DNA of 64,000 bases from the NCBI GenBank assembly GCA_964526645.1, contig CAZGJN010000009.1:41000-104999 (forward strand). The letters run 5' to 3'. Shown here one piece after another: positions 8,560-17,150 of this stretch. Made by a program: the position numbers and the translations under genes. Numbering within the stretch: the first letter of the stretch is position 1; every line of letters starts with the position of its first letter. Below the pieces are notes generated by a model. That model was not told the origin of the DNA. It ran no database searches and worked only from the letters and a program-made list of their open reading frames with translations. This DNA is from JADJNW01 sp964526645. GTDB lineage: Bacteria > Bacteroidota > Bacteroidia > Chitinophagales > Saprospiraceae.

Positions 8560-9309
8560 ATGCGATCATTTTTACTCTTCTGCTTCTTTATCGCTTTTGC
8601 CATTAGCGTACATGCACAAAGCTACGCTTTTGGTATCAAAGGCGGCTTGACAATAGGCACCCAGCGCTGGGATCAGTCATTCGACCGTTCGCCGCTATTC
8701 CGTTATCATGGCATTATTTTTATCGAAAGTGTGGAGGAGGATTCCCGATTTTCGCTGTTTGCACAGGGGGGGTATCACCTCAAAGGTAGTGCCATTCGTA
8801 CTTTTCCCGTTACTTTTCAACGCCCGGATGGCAGTTTTGCCCAGCTACCTTCCAATTCCATCCCTTTTGAATTTCGCAACATCTCTATCACAGCAGGTGG
8901 CAAACGAAAATTTAGTCTGGGCTTATCTTCCAGTCTTTACTATTTGCTGGGGATTCGAGGAGATTATACCCTAAGTACTCGGTTGCGCCCTTCTTTTATT
9001 GAAGAAGACGATCCCTATGCTTTTATCTATCCTTTTGATGATTTTGTCAATAAATTCAACTACGGCATCATCGTCGGCGGGGGTATAGAATTTCCTTTTT
9101 CAGAATATGTAGCGGGTGTGCTGGAGTTGTCTGTCAATCCAGATTTTAGCAAGCAATATAACCAACCAGAAATCAGAAATGTGATCAATCCCAATCCTGG
9201 TGGTGGCAATAATCTGATTACTATCCCGGAACGGCAGATCACCAATCTGACAATGGAAATTACACTGGGTATCCGATTTTTACACAAGATTGAATACATA
9301 GATGATTGA
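8560..9309 (+). CDS. Outer-membrane beta-barrel protein
   Basis: 249 residues from ATG 8560, which begins a signal peptide (MRSFLLFCFFIAFAISVHAQ). An earlier in-frame start at 8389 would overlap the LysM gene by about 100 bases and hide the signal. The body has alternating amphipathic strands (YAFGIKGGLTIG, FSLFAQGGYHLKG, NYGIIVGGGIEFPF, MEITLGIRFLH) typical of small PorT/OmpW-like barrels. The exact role is unknown. It overlaps the lptB start by 8 bases, so expression is probably coupled. Confidence 0.75.
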   Translation: MRSFLLFCFFIAFAISVHAQSYAFGIKGGLTIGTQRWDQSFDRSPLFRYHGIIFIESVEEDSRFSLFAQGGYHLKGSAIRTFPVTFQRPDGSFAQLPSNSIPFEFRNISITAGGKRKFSLGLSSSLYYLLGIRGDYTLSTRLRPSFIEEDDPYAFIYPFDDFVNKFNYGIIVGGGIEFPFSEYVAGVLELSVNPDFSKQYNQPEIRNVINPNPGGGNNLITIPERQITNLTMEITLGIRFLHKIEYIDD

Positions 9310-10069
9310 CAACGGTACTATGACCTTGAGCTGCACCAATTTGGTGAAAATATACGGCAAACGCCAGGTAGTGCGCAACGTATCTATTGAGGTACATCAG
9401 GGCGAAATTGTAGGTTTACTGGGGCCTAATGGCGCTGGTAAAACCACTACTTTTTATATGACGGTTGGTTTTATCAAACCCAACGAGGGCGCTGTATGGC
9501 TCAATACAGAAGAGATAACGGATTTGCCCATGTACAAGCGAGCCCAAAAAGGCATAGGATACTTGCCGCAAGAGCCCTCCGTTTTCAGAAAATTGAGTGT
9601 GGAGGACAATATCCGAGCGGTATTGGAAATGACTCAACTATCAAAGGAGGTACAAAAACAAAAGCTGGAGGCCCTAATTGAAGAATTTGGACTCACAAAA
9701 GTGCGCAAAAGCAGAGGCGATACCCTATCTGGAGGAGAGCGCCGCCGTACGGAAATTGCCAGAGCCCTGGCTACTTCCCCGAATTTTATTTTGTTAGACG
9801 AGCCTTTCGCCGGTATTGACCCCATCGCCGTGGAGGATATTCAATACATCGTGGCAAAGCTGAAAACAAAAAATATTGGCATCCTCATCACCGATCACAA
9901 CGTACAGGAAACACTTTCGATCACGGATCGGGCGTATCTGATGTTTGAAGGGAGCATCCTCAAAGCAGGCACTGCGGAAGAGTTAGCCGCTGATGAGATG
10001 GTGCGCAAGGTCTATCTTGGGAAAAATTTTGTACTCCATCGTAAAGTAATTGATTTGGAAACACGATGA
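9302..10069 (+). CDS. lptB: LPS export ABC transporter ATP-binding protein LptB
   Basis: 255 residues. ABC ATPase motifs are complete: Walker A GPNGAGKTT, signature LSGGERRR, Walker B ILLDEPFAGID and H-loop ITDHNVQ. The N-terminus NLVKIYGKRQVV and the sequence GYLPQEPSVFRKLSVEDN are characteristic of LptB, which powers extraction of lipopolysaccharide from the inner membrane with LptFG. ATG 9320 (MTLSC) is an alternative start that fits the family length better; 9302 overlaps the barrel gene by 8 bases. The stop overlaps the start of the next lipoprotein gene by 4 bases. Confidence 0.93.
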   Translation: MIDNGTMTLSCTNLVKIYGKRQVVRNVSIEVHQGEIVGLLGPNGAGKTTTFYMTVGFIKPNEGAVWLNTEEITDLPMYKRAQKGIGYLPQEPSVFRKLSVEDNIRAVLEMTQLSKEVQKQKLEALIEEFGLTKVRKSRGDTLSGGERRRTEIARALATSPNFILLDEPFAGIDPIAVEDIQYIVAKLKTKNIGILITDHNVQETLSITDRAYLMFEGSILKAGTAEELAADEMVRKVYLGKNFVLHRKVIDLETR

Positions 10070-10329
10070 AAAATTTTGCTATTGGTTTGGTATTATTTTT
10101 TCTCATAGCGGGATGTAAAGAATCTCCACCGCCTGCTTTCACTTCGCGCCAACGGGAATGGATGGATACGCTCTACCTGGAGCGGGTATCGGGCTTGAGG
10201 GAGCGGCTGGATAGCACTTGTGATGCCAATTATAGCCAGCTTTTGCAGCACGCCGTGGATTCTCTCATTCGGGTAAGAAAAGAAGAAGAAGCCAAGCTAC
10301 GCGCCAGAATTGTTCAACCACAGCAATAA
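10066..10329 (+). CDS. Small predicted lipoprotein
   Basis: 87 residues. The N-terminus MKNFAIGLVLFFLIAGC is a lipoprotein signal with lipobox LIAGC (Cys17). The mature part is a short charged helix ending in a Gln-rich tail. The start overlaps the lptB stop (ATGA), so it is translated in the same operon. It shares layout with the next gene (lipobox, then about 70 residues with a central Cys and a DSL segment), suggesting a diverged duplicate. No function is recognised. Confidence 0.7.
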   Translation: MKNFAIGLVLFFLIAGCKESPPPAFTSRQREWMDTLYLERVSGLRERLDSTCDANYSQLLQHAVDSLIRVRKEEEAKLRARIVQPQQ

Positions 10330-10332
10330 AAT

Positions 10333-10674
10333 ATGTATCGTACTATAGGAATTGGCAGTTTATTGGTTTTTCTGATCGCATGCAATGCTGAAGAAAAAGA
10401 ACAACAGCAAATGCAGGCATTGATGGAAGCTGAAGTGAGCAGAAGGGTTCTTGATTATGAAAACATCATAAAAAAACAATGCTTTGACCGTGTGCTGGAA
10501 GAGGCGGTGCGCATCTCCGATTCCTTGCTAATTTTGGAAGCGCAGCTGGCACAAGATACATTCACAAAACCAGCAAAACCAAGCCGCCCGGATAAGCCGG
10601 AATTGCAAGTGCTGAAAGACACGGTTCCGGTCAAACCTTTTTTGCAAAAAAACAAGAAGGACTCTGTCCAATAA
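10333..10674 (+). CDS. Small predicted lipoprotein
   Basis: 113 residues. Signal MYRTIGIGSLLVFLIAC with a lipobox (Cys17), then a coiled-coil-prone segment rich in Glu/Gln and a Pro/Lys-rich tail (KPAKPSRPDKPE) that could span periplasm or peptidoglycan. It starts 3 bases after the previous lipoprotein gene, so the two are co-transcribed with lptB. No family is recognised. The next 163 bases (to the moxR start) show no gene, terminator or promoter I can support. Confidence 0.7.
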   Translation: MYRTIGIGSLLVFLIACNAEEKEQQQMQALMEAEVSRRVLDYENIIKKQCFDRVLEEAVRISDSLLILEAQLAQDTFTKPAKPSRPDKPELQVLKDTVPVKPFLQKNKKDSVQ

Positions 10675-10837
10675 ACGCTACGGTTAAAAGACAGCTTTGA
10701 ATAAATGATCAAAATTCAAACAAGCGCCTTATCCTTGCGATTTATCCAAAAAAAATCTCAAATTTGTGGGCTGTTTCACAAGAAGCAGCAAACGCCGACT
10801 GTTCATATACCGAAAATCTCCAAATCACATCTTAAAC

Positions 10838-11833
10838 ATGCAACACGTTGATATTGAAGCGCTGAATCAGCAAATTTATGTGGATAGCGCCTTTGTAGAA
10901 AAACTGAATGAAGCAACTGCCAGAATTATAGTGGGGCAGCACCACATGATCGAACGCCTGATGATCGGTCTGCTTACTCGTGGGCACGTATTGCTTGAGG
11001 GTTTGCCAGGTTTAGCGAAAACACTGGCAATCAAGACCTTGTCAAACGCCGTAGATTCAAAATTCAGCAGAATTCAGTTTACGCCCGATTTGCTTCCGGC
11101 AGATATTATCGGTACGATGATTTATAATCCGAGCAAGAATGAATTCTCGGTACGCAAAGGCCCGATCTTCGCCAATTTTATCCTCGCGGATGAAATCAAC
11201 CGCGCCCCAGCGAAGGTGCAATCCGCCTTGCTCGAAGCCATGCAAGAGCGCCAAGTGACCATCGGTAGCGAAACGTTCAAGCTGGAAGAGCCATTTCTGG
11301 TACTGGCAACACAAAACCCAATCGAACAGGAAGGTACCTACCCATTGCCCGAAGCGCAGGTGGATCGCTTTATGCTCAAAGTGAAAATCACTTACCCGGA
11401 GAAAGAAGAAGAGCGCGAGATCATTCGCCGTAGCTTGTCGGGTGAAACCGAAGATAAAGTGCATCCGGTCGTGCATCCGGGCGACATCCTGCGCGCGCGC
11501 AAGTCGGTGCAGCGCATCTACATGGACGAAAAAATCGAGCGCTATATCCTGGATATTGTCTTCGCTACGCGTAGTCCACAGGCGTATGGCTTACATGGGC
11601 TGGAAATCCTTATCAATTACGGTGGTTCGCCGCGGGCGAGCATCGCGCTGGCGCAAGCCTCCAAAGCGATTGCATTCCTCAAGCGGCGGGGCTATGTCAT
11701 TCCTGAAGATGTGCGCAACGTTTGCCACGATGTGCTGCGCCACAGAATTGGTTTGACCTACGAAGCTGAGGCGGAGAACATTACCCAAGAGGATGTGATC
11801 AATCGGATTTTGGATACGGTGGAGGTGCCGTAG
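10838..11833 (+). CDS. MoxR-family AAA+ ATPase
   Basis: 331 residues from ATG 10838 (MQHVDIEALNQQ); a longer frame from 10766 adds 24 unlikely residues. Walker A GLPGLAKT, Walker B LADEINRAP, the AMQERQVTIG segment and sensor LATQNPIEQEGTYPLPEAQ define the MoxR group. These ATPases act as chaperones for metal-containing or von Willebrand-domain partners and are usually linked with DUF58 genes, as here. A hairpin repeat starts right at the stop codon. Confidence 0.92.
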   Translation: MQHVDIEALNQQIYVDSAFVEKLNEATARIIVGQHHMIERLMIGLLTRGHVLLEGLPGLAKTLAIKTLSNAVDSKFSRIQFTPDLLPADIIGTMIYNPSKNEFSVRKGPIFANFILADEINRAPAKVQSALLEAMQERQVTIGSETFKLEEPFLVLATQNPIEQEGTYPLPEAQVDRFMLKVKITYPEKEEEREIIRRSLSGETEDKVHPVVHPGDILRARKSVQRIYMDEKIERYILDIVFATRSPQAYGLHGLEILINYGGSPRASIALAQASKAIAFLKRRGYVIPEDVRNVCHDVLRHRIGLTYEAEAENITQEDVINRILDTVEVP

Positions 11834-11852
11834 CGGCGCGCTTTAGCCGCCG
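11834..11852. repeat. Short hairpin repeat, copy 1
   Basis: CGGCGCGCTTTAGCCGCCG is an imperfect hairpin immediately after the moxR stop. A near-identical hairpin in the opposite orientation sits at 42398-42416. Both are in intergenic DNA next to a stop codon, as expected of a dispersed extragenic palindrome family. It may act as a weak transcript 3' end, but no T-run follows. Confidence 0.55.
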
Positions 11853-11857
11853 AATGT

Positions 11858-11959
11858 ACTTTTGCGGTTTTATATTTAGCGTTTTACATTTTGCGGTTCA
11901 GTGAGGAAGGAAAAGAAAACTGCAAAACCGCAAAATTTTAAATGTAAAATGTAAAAGTT
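11858..11959. repeat. Dispersed AT-rich repeat block, copy 1
   Basis: The 161-base gap between moxR and the DUF58 gene is filled by an inverted arrangement of TTTTGCGGTTT and AAACCGCAAAA arms. It contains the 13-mer ACTTTTGCGGTTT (11858-11870) and the 20-mer AAATGTAAAATGTAAAAGTT (11940-11959). Both words recur exactly at 50400-50439 in swapped order, so this is a dispersed intergenic repeat and not a random AT-rich spacer. Confidence 0.6.
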
Positions 11960-11994
11960 TTTAGTCATTCAACAACCCTTGAGGTTTGTAAAAA

Positions 11995-12864
11995 ATGGAA
12001 ACCACCGAACTACTAAAAAAAGTCCGCAAAATTGAAATCAAGACGAAGGGCTTGACGAAGCATATTTTCAGTGGGGAATACCACAGTGCGTTCAAGGGGC
12101 GGGGTATGTCGTTCAGCGAGGTGCGCAGCTACCAGTACGGCGACGATGTGCGCAATATTGACTGGAACGTGACGGCGCGCACGGGCGAGCCTTTTGTGAA
12201 GGTATTTGAGGAGGAGCGCGAACTGACGGTAATGCTACTGGTGGACATGAGTCGCTCGGCGTATTTCGGCACGGTGAACCAGATGAAAAATGAGATTTTG
12301 ATTGAAATCAGCGCAGTGCTGGCGTTTTCGGCGATTAACAATAATGATAAAGTTGGCGTGATTATTTTTACCGATAAAATCGAGAAATTTATTCCACCCA
12401 AAAAGGGCAGACAGCATATCCTACGCATCATCCGGGAGATGATTAATTTTTCGCCATCAGGCAGCGGCACGAATATCGCAGCAGGCTTGCAATATTTTAA
12501 TAATGTGATCAAGAAACGCAGCATTTGCTTCGTCTTGTCCGATTTTATGAGCAAAGGCTACACCGATGCGCTGCGCATTGCCAAGCGGCGACACGATATT
12601 ATCGGCATTCAGATGACCGACCCAGCGGAAGAACAACTCCCCGATGTGGGGCTGGTGATGGCAGAGGACGCGGAAACGGGCGCGATGCGCTGGATTGATA
12701 CTTCGTCGCGCAAAGTGCGGGAGGCTTACAGCCGTTGGTTTCAGGAGAACAATCAATATTTTAAAACCACGTTTTTGAGGAGTGGGGCCGATGCGATTGG
12801 TATTCGTACCGACGAGCATTACGATGTAGCTTTGCACAAGTTTTTCTTAAAAAGAGCGAATTGA
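11995..12864 (+). CDS. DUF58 domain protein (MoxR partner)
   Basis: 289 residues. The DUF58 signature is clear: FSEVRSYQYGDDVRNIDWNV followed by ARTGEPFVK, and a von Willebrand-like core VMLLVDMSRSAYFG (metal-binding DxSxS type) with FVLSDF later. No transmembrane segment is seen. DUF58 proteins accompany MoxR ATPases and are thought to be their clients or adaptors; the order moxR-DUF58-membrane protein is the conserved one. The stop codon overlaps the ATG of the next gene (TGATG). Confidence 0.9.
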   Translation: METTELLKKVRKIEIKTKGLTKHIFSGEYHSAFKGRGMSFSEVRSYQYGDDVRNIDWNVTARTGEPFVKVFEEERELTVMLLVDMSRSAYFGTVNQMKNEILIEISAVLAFSAINNNDKVGVIIFTDKIEKFIPPKKGRQHILRIIREMINFSPSGSGTNIAAGLQYFNNVIKKRSICFVLSDFMSKGYTDALRIAKRRHDIIGIQMTDPAEEQLPDVGLVMAEDAETGAMRWIDTSSRKVREAYSRWFQENNQYFKTTFLRSGADAIGIRTDEHYDVALHKFFLKRAN

Positions 12865-13895
12865 TGAATCGGAATACTGGAATACTGGAATGCTGGAAAA
12901 CTGGAGTTTTGAAAAAACATTACTCCATCAATCCATTACTCCATTACTCCCGCAAAACTTGGAAAAAGATTGTCCTGGTTTTGGGATTGAGTACATGGGC
13001 AGTGCTCGCTTTCGCGCAGGTCACCGCCTCTGCCCGAATAGACAGCACCCGCATTTTGATTGGCGACCAGGTGGAAGTGCAGCTTTTTTTGAATTCCAAC
13101 ATGCCTTTAAGCAATATTCGGACGGATTTGTCGGACTTTGATTCTTTGACTTTTGTAGAGGTACTGGAAAAAAGTGATTGGAATCCTGTGAGTAATAGTG
13201 CAAGCTCCACTGTTTTTGAACAAACCCTTCGGCTCACTTCTTTTGAAGCAGGGCAGCATTTGATACCGGCATTTTCAGTCATTTTTAGTCGAAATGGCAA
13301 AGTAGATACGGTCAAAACCGGCACTTTGCAGTTGGACGTAGCAACGATCGCTGTAACCGATTCTACCCAATTGGCACCTATCAAAAACATTATTGAAGAG
13401 CCCCGAAAATTGGAAGACTTCCTGCCTTATTTGATTGGGCTTTTGGTTATGGTGATACTCGCCGGGCTTACGCTGCTGCTTATCAGGCTATCCAAGGGCA
13501 AAGAACTGCCACCACCGCCACCCATTATTTTGAAGCCGCATGAGATCGCTTTGCAAAAACTGGAGCAACTCCGCGCCGCGCGATTGTGGCAAGACGGTAA
13601 GATCAAAGCATTTCAAACCGAGTTGACCTTTATTATCCGCGAATATTTAGAGCATCAATTTCAAATACCTGCGCTGGAAAATACTACTGATGAGATCATT
13701 AGCAGCCTGAGAAAAATAGGCTTTTCGAGCGAATGGCAGCAGCGCTTCCGAAGCTTATTTCAAAATGCAGATTTGGTAAAATTTGCGAAAGCAGAACCCC
13801 CGATAAGTATCCACGAAGAAGGTTTGAATGAGGCAATTGCATTAGTGCAAGAGACAAAACCAGTGGAAGAACCGATCCAGGTTAATGAAAAATAA
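12864..13895 (+). CDS. BatD-like membrane protein with octamer repeats at its 5' end
   Basis: 343 residues from ATG 12864, which overlaps the DUF58 stop. The first ~30 codons are made of repeats: four 8-base units (GGAATACT type) at 12871-12902 and CATTACTCC units at 12919-12950. The true mature protein begins with the hydrophobic stretch KKIVLVLGLSTWAVLAFAQ (signal peptide), then an extracytoplasmic beta-rich domain, a membrane segment near residues 191-208 (YLIGLLVMVILAGLTLLLI) and a cytoplasmic helical part. The layout is like BatD/DUF4381 proteins found with MoxR/DUF58. The native start could be a non-ATG codon just before the signal peptide. The remaining bat genes (VWA proteins) are not here. 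Confidence 0.7.
   Translation: MNRNTGILECWKTGVLKKHYSINPLLHYSRKTWKKIVLVLGLSTWAVLAFAQVTASARIDSTRILIGDQVEVQLFLNSNMPLSNIRTDLSDFDSLTFVEVLEKSDWNPVSNSASSTVFEQTLRLTSFEAGQHLIPAFSVIFSRNGKVDTVKTGTLQLDVATIAVTDSTQLAPIKNIIEEPRKLEDFLPYLIGLLVMVILAGLTLLLIRLSKGKELPPPPPIILKPHEIALQKLEQLRAARLWQDGKIKAFQTELTFIIREYLEHQFQIPALENTTDEIISSLRKIGFSSEWQQRFRSLFQNADLVKFAKAEPPISIHEEGLNEAIALVQETKPVEEPIQVNEK
12871..12906 (+). repeat. Tandem octamer repeat in coding 5' end
   Basis: GGAATACT, GGAATACT, GGAATGCT, GGAAAACT then GGAG: four and a half 8-base units immediately after the start codon at 12864. Because 8 is not a multiple of 3, a gain or loss of one unit would shift the reading frame. Followed at 12919-12950 by CATTACTCC units, whose ACTCCA can pair with TGGAGT at 12902-12907. 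Confidence 0.7.
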
Positions 13896-13896
13896 G

Positions 13897-13937
13897 ACCT
13901 TTCGGACCTGCTATGATTCGCAAACCCGAAAGGTTTT
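13897..13937. terminator. Bidirectional terminator
   Basis: The 9-bp stem ACCTTTCGG (13897-13905) / CCGAAAGGT (13926-13934) with a 20-base loop lies between the convergent BatD-like gene and infB. TTTT follows on the plus strand and CTTATTTTT on the minus strand, so it can serve both. Confidence 0.65.
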
Positions 13938-13939
13938 GA

Positions 13940-16858
13940 TTATGCCAATTTTTGTTTAATTTCAATAATTTCAACCCCCTCGATAATGTCACCCACTCTT
14001 ATATCATTATAATTTTCAATCGTAATACCGCACTCCAAGCCATTTTTCACTTCTTTTACATCTTCCTTAAAGCGCTTGAGCGAGCTAATTTTGGCAGTAG
14101 CGCCTTCGCGAGTAGGATAAACTACAATGCCATCACGTATGACTCGTACGTTAGTATTTCGAGAGATTTTACCTTCTTGCACATAGCAACCAGCAATCGT
14201 TCCGATCTTACTGATTTTGAAGACTTCGCGTACTTCCACCTGCGCCACGATTTTTTCCTCTTTCGTTGGCTCAAGCATGCCTTCAATTGCCATTTTGATT
14301 TCCTCAATTGCTTGATAAATAATAGAGTAGAGCTTGATTTGAACCCCTTCTTTTTCTGCCAGTTTCCGAGCATTTACAGAGGGGCGTACCTGGAAGCCAA
14401 CGATAATCGCATCCGAGGCAGAAGCCAGCAATACATCCGATTCCGTGATAGCACCAACTGCCCTGTGAATCACATTCACCTGTACTTTTTCGATGGAAAG
14501 TTTTATCAAGGAGTCGGATAAAGCTTCAACGGAGCCATCTACGTCCCCTTTTACAATCAGGTTCAATTCCTTGAAGTTGCCCAAAGCCAATCGGCGCCCA
14601 ATTTCATCCAAGCTAATTCGTTTGGTAGCTCGGTTGAGTTGCTCGCGGGCAATTTGGGCGCGTTTGGAGGCAATTTGCCTTGCTTCCTGGTCGTTTTCCA
14701 CCTCTTTAAATCGCTCGCCTGCTTGTGGCGCACCACTCAAACCCAGTACCAACACTGGCGTAGAAGGGCCAGCTATTTGTACGCGCTTGCCCCTTTCATT
14801 AAACATGGCTTTAATTTTGCCAGAATACTCACCAGCTACGATTGGATCACCGACGTCCAAAGATCCATTTTGAACCAAAATTTTGGCAACATACCCCCTG
14901 CCTTTGTCCAGAGAAGCTTCAATCACTGTGCCTACTGCTAAGCGATCAGGATTGGCTTTCAGATCAAGAATTTCGGCTTCCAGCAAGATTTTTTCCAAGA
15001 GTAGATCAATATTCAAACCTGTTTTTGCAGAAATGTCTTGGGATTGATACTTGCCGCCCCATTCCTCTACCAGGAAGTTCATATTCGCTAATTCCTGTTT
15101 GATTTTTTCAGGTTGTGCGCCAGGTTTATCAATTTTATTGATTGCAAAAACGATAGGAACATTCGCAGCTTGTGCGTGGCTGATCGCTTCGCGCGTCTGT
15201 GGCATGATGCTATCGTCTGCGGCGATCACAATCACAGCGATATCTGTGATTTTGGCACCGCGTGCCCGCATGGCGGTAAAGGCTTCGTGACCGGGGGTAT
15301 CGAGGAAAGTAATTTTTTTGCCATTGACAACCACCTCGTATGCTCCAATATGCTGTGTGATACCCCCGGCTTCTCCTTTAACGACATTGGCGCTTCGGAT
15401 ATAATCCAACAAAGAGGTTTTACCATGGTCAACGTGCCCCATGACCGTCACAATAGGCGCACGCGGTTTTAGATCTGCCGGATCATCTATGATTTCTATT
15501 TCTTCGTCGGTTTGTTCTTCTACACTGATAAACTCTACCTCATGACCAAATTCTTCTGCTATCAATTCGATGATTTCTGCATCCAGGCGCTGATTGATAG
15601 AAACAATCACCCCGAGATTCAAACAAGCCGTAATAACCTCTGCTACAGGTACATCCATCAGGCTGGCTAACTCAGAAACTGATACAAACTCAGTGACTTC
15701 CAGCTTGCCGCTTTGTCCTTCCTGCTCCAGCAATTCTTGGCGTTCCCGTATGCGCTCCCTGTTATCGCGGCGCATTTTTTGGCGTTTCTTCTTACCACCA
15801 CCCGACAAGCGCGCCATGGTCGCCTTGATTTGATCCTCGATTTCTCTTTTGGAAACCTCCTTCGATTCGTCAATTGGCGGTCTTCGATTTCCACCTCTAT
15901 CTCCCCCACTGCCACCTCTTGAGTCTCGTGGATCTCTTCTATCATCTCGCGGACGATTTTGCTGTTGGGGCTGTTGCCCTTGGTTGCTATTATTGGTATT
16001 AGTTACCTTTTTGCGTTTGCGCTTTTTCTTCTGGGCATCTTGCTGACTTTCATTCGTTTGCGCCGGTTTATCGGAAGGTGCGGATTGGGGGCGGTCTTTG
16101 TTTCTATCCCGATTATAATCTCTGCGATTATTATTGTTACTGCCTCGTTCCTGTGGTGTTTTTTCTTCTTTTTTAGCAGGTTTTTTAGCGAAGCGATCCG
16201 TGTCAATTTTGCCTAAAATCTTCAAACCCCTTAGTTCCGGCGTTTCTGCACGGAAATGCTCTGGCTCGCCGGTGGGAGGGGATTGCGTAGTGGGTTCTTG
16301 TTTTATTTCATCCAGTTGGGTAGTAGGAATATTTTTTGTTTCAGGTTTTTCCAGTTCTTTAGGTTCGGCGGGAGGTATTTTAGGCTCAGGTACTATTTTG
16401 TCTTGCAAAGGCGGCTCCACGACTGTCAAAGGCGGTTCTTCTTTTATTACTTTTTCTTCCTCAGGCTTTTTGGATTTTGCATCAAGGTCAATTTTCCCTA
16501 TTATTTTCAGGCGAGATCCCAATAAGCGGGGGCGTTCTTCTATGACTGGGGTGTCTTTTTTATCTTCTGTGGTGGTCTTAGAAAAGTCTTCTTTTGTGAC
16601 TACCGTTTTATCAATTTTAAGAGTGGTAGTGGTTGCTTCTTTTTTAACACTTGGGCGCGTACCAAATATTAGTTGATCTGCCTGCTCTTTAATGACCCGA
16701 TCTTTTTGAAATTCCCGAAGCAAGTGGTTGTACATTTCTTCGGTTATTTTGGCAGAGGGCTTATCCTCTATTTCAAATCCGTGCGTGTTGAGGTATTCTA
16801 CGATGGTAGTGGTACCTACATTTAATTCTTTTGCTATTTTGACTAAACGTTGAGACAT
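13940..16858 (-). CDS. infB: Translation initiation factor IF-2
   Basis: 972 residues. The N-terminal IF2_N helix-turn motif (MSQRLVKIAKELNVGTTTIV) is followed by a long low-complexity charged region (about 90-390, rich in Lys, Pro, Asn, Arg). The GTPase domain starts near 470 with GHVDHGKTS, then DTPGH and NKID, followed by the beta-barrel domains and the C-terminal domain with SVEALSDSL and VGDIIEGVE. IF-2 places fMet-tRNA on the 30S subunit and drives subunit joining. It is the third gene of rimP-nusA-infB, but 292 bases separate it from nusA, and a -7 box there suggests an extra promoter. Confidence 0.97.
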   Translation of the reverse strand: MSQRLVKIAKELNVGTTTIVEYLNTHGFEIEDKPSAKITEEMYNHLLREFQKDRVIKEQADQLIFGTRPSVKKEATTTTLKIDKTVVTKEDFSKTTTEDKKDTPVIEERPRLLGSRLKIIGKIDLDAKSKKPEEEKVIKEEPPLTVVEPPLQDKIVPEPKIPPAEPKELEKPETKNIPTTQLDEIKQEPTTQSPPTGEPEHFRAETPELRGLKILGKIDTDRFAKKPAKKEEKTPQERGSNNNNRRDYNRDRNKDRPQSAPSDKPAQTNESQQDAQKKKRKRKKVTNTNNSNQGQQPQQQNRPRDDRRDPRDSRGGSGGDRGGNRRPPIDESKEVSKREIEDQIKATMARLSGGGKKKRQKMRRDNRERIRERQELLEQEGQSGKLEVTEFVSVSELASLMDVPVAEVITACLNLGVIVSINQRLDAEIIELIAEEFGHEVEFISVEEQTDEEIEIIDDPADLKPRAPIVTVMGHVDHGKTSLLDYIRSANVVKGEAGGITQHIGAYEVVVNGKKITFLDTPGHEAFTAMRARGAKITDIAVIVIAADDSIMPQTREAISHAQAANVPIVFAINKIDKPGAQPEKIKQELANMNFLVEEWGGKYQSQDISAKTGLNIDLLLEKILLEAEILDLKANPDRLAVGTVIEASLDKGRGYVAKILVQNGSLDVGDPIVAGEYSGKIKAMFNERGKRVQIAGPSTPVLVLGLSGAPQAGERFKEVENDQEARQIASKRAQIAREQLNRATKRISLDEIGRRLALGNFKELNLIVKGDVDGSVEALSDSLIKLSIEKVQVNVIHRAVGAITESDVLLASASDAIIVGFQVRPSVNARKLAEKEGVQIKLYSIIYQAIEEIKMAIEGMLEPTKEEKIVAQVEVREVFKISKIGTIAGCYVQEGKISRNTNVRVIRDGIVVYPTREGATAKISSLKRFKEDVKEVKNGLECGITIENYNDIRVGDIIEGVEIIEIKQKLA

Positions 16859-17018
16859 TCTTGTTTTTTAGTGCTTTTACAACGCTTATTAATAGTCAAA
16901 AGCTTTTGTTGATGGCAATTCCCTTACATATTCTACTATCGTTTTTGCAAGAATAAAATAAAAAGGTTCATTGTGAAAAGCTTTTGGCTATCAATAAAAC
17001 TTAAAAAAAAAATCGCTA

Positions 17019-17026
17019 CAAAGATA
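17019..17026 (-). promoter_or_regulatory. Candidate internal promoter for infB
   Basis: On the minus strand TATCTTTG matches TAnnTTTG within the 292-base nusA-infB gap, about 160 bases before the infB ATG. A TTG box at the right distance is not present. The rest of the gap holds two AAAGCTTTTG words (near 16900 and 16978) but no gene. Confidence 0.35.
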
Positions 17027-17150
17027 AAAGTAAAAACGGGTATCGTACTAATCTCATGGTAAAAAACAACCAAATAATACTCTTTTGCGATAGAATTTCC
17101 ACTGCTGGGCAACACAAGAAACCGTAGAAGAGTTCCGGTGCTACAAAAAT

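Noticed and set aside
16134..16676. Plus-strand open frame opposite the infB N-terminal region
   Set aside because: It is a shadow of the low-complexity Lys/Pro-rich part of infB, without domain or signal and with Ser/Gly-rich composition.
16890..16990. Repeated AAAGCTTTTG words in the nusA-infB gap as an operator pair
   Set aside because: They are simple palindromes in AT-rich DNA with no support beyond the two copies.
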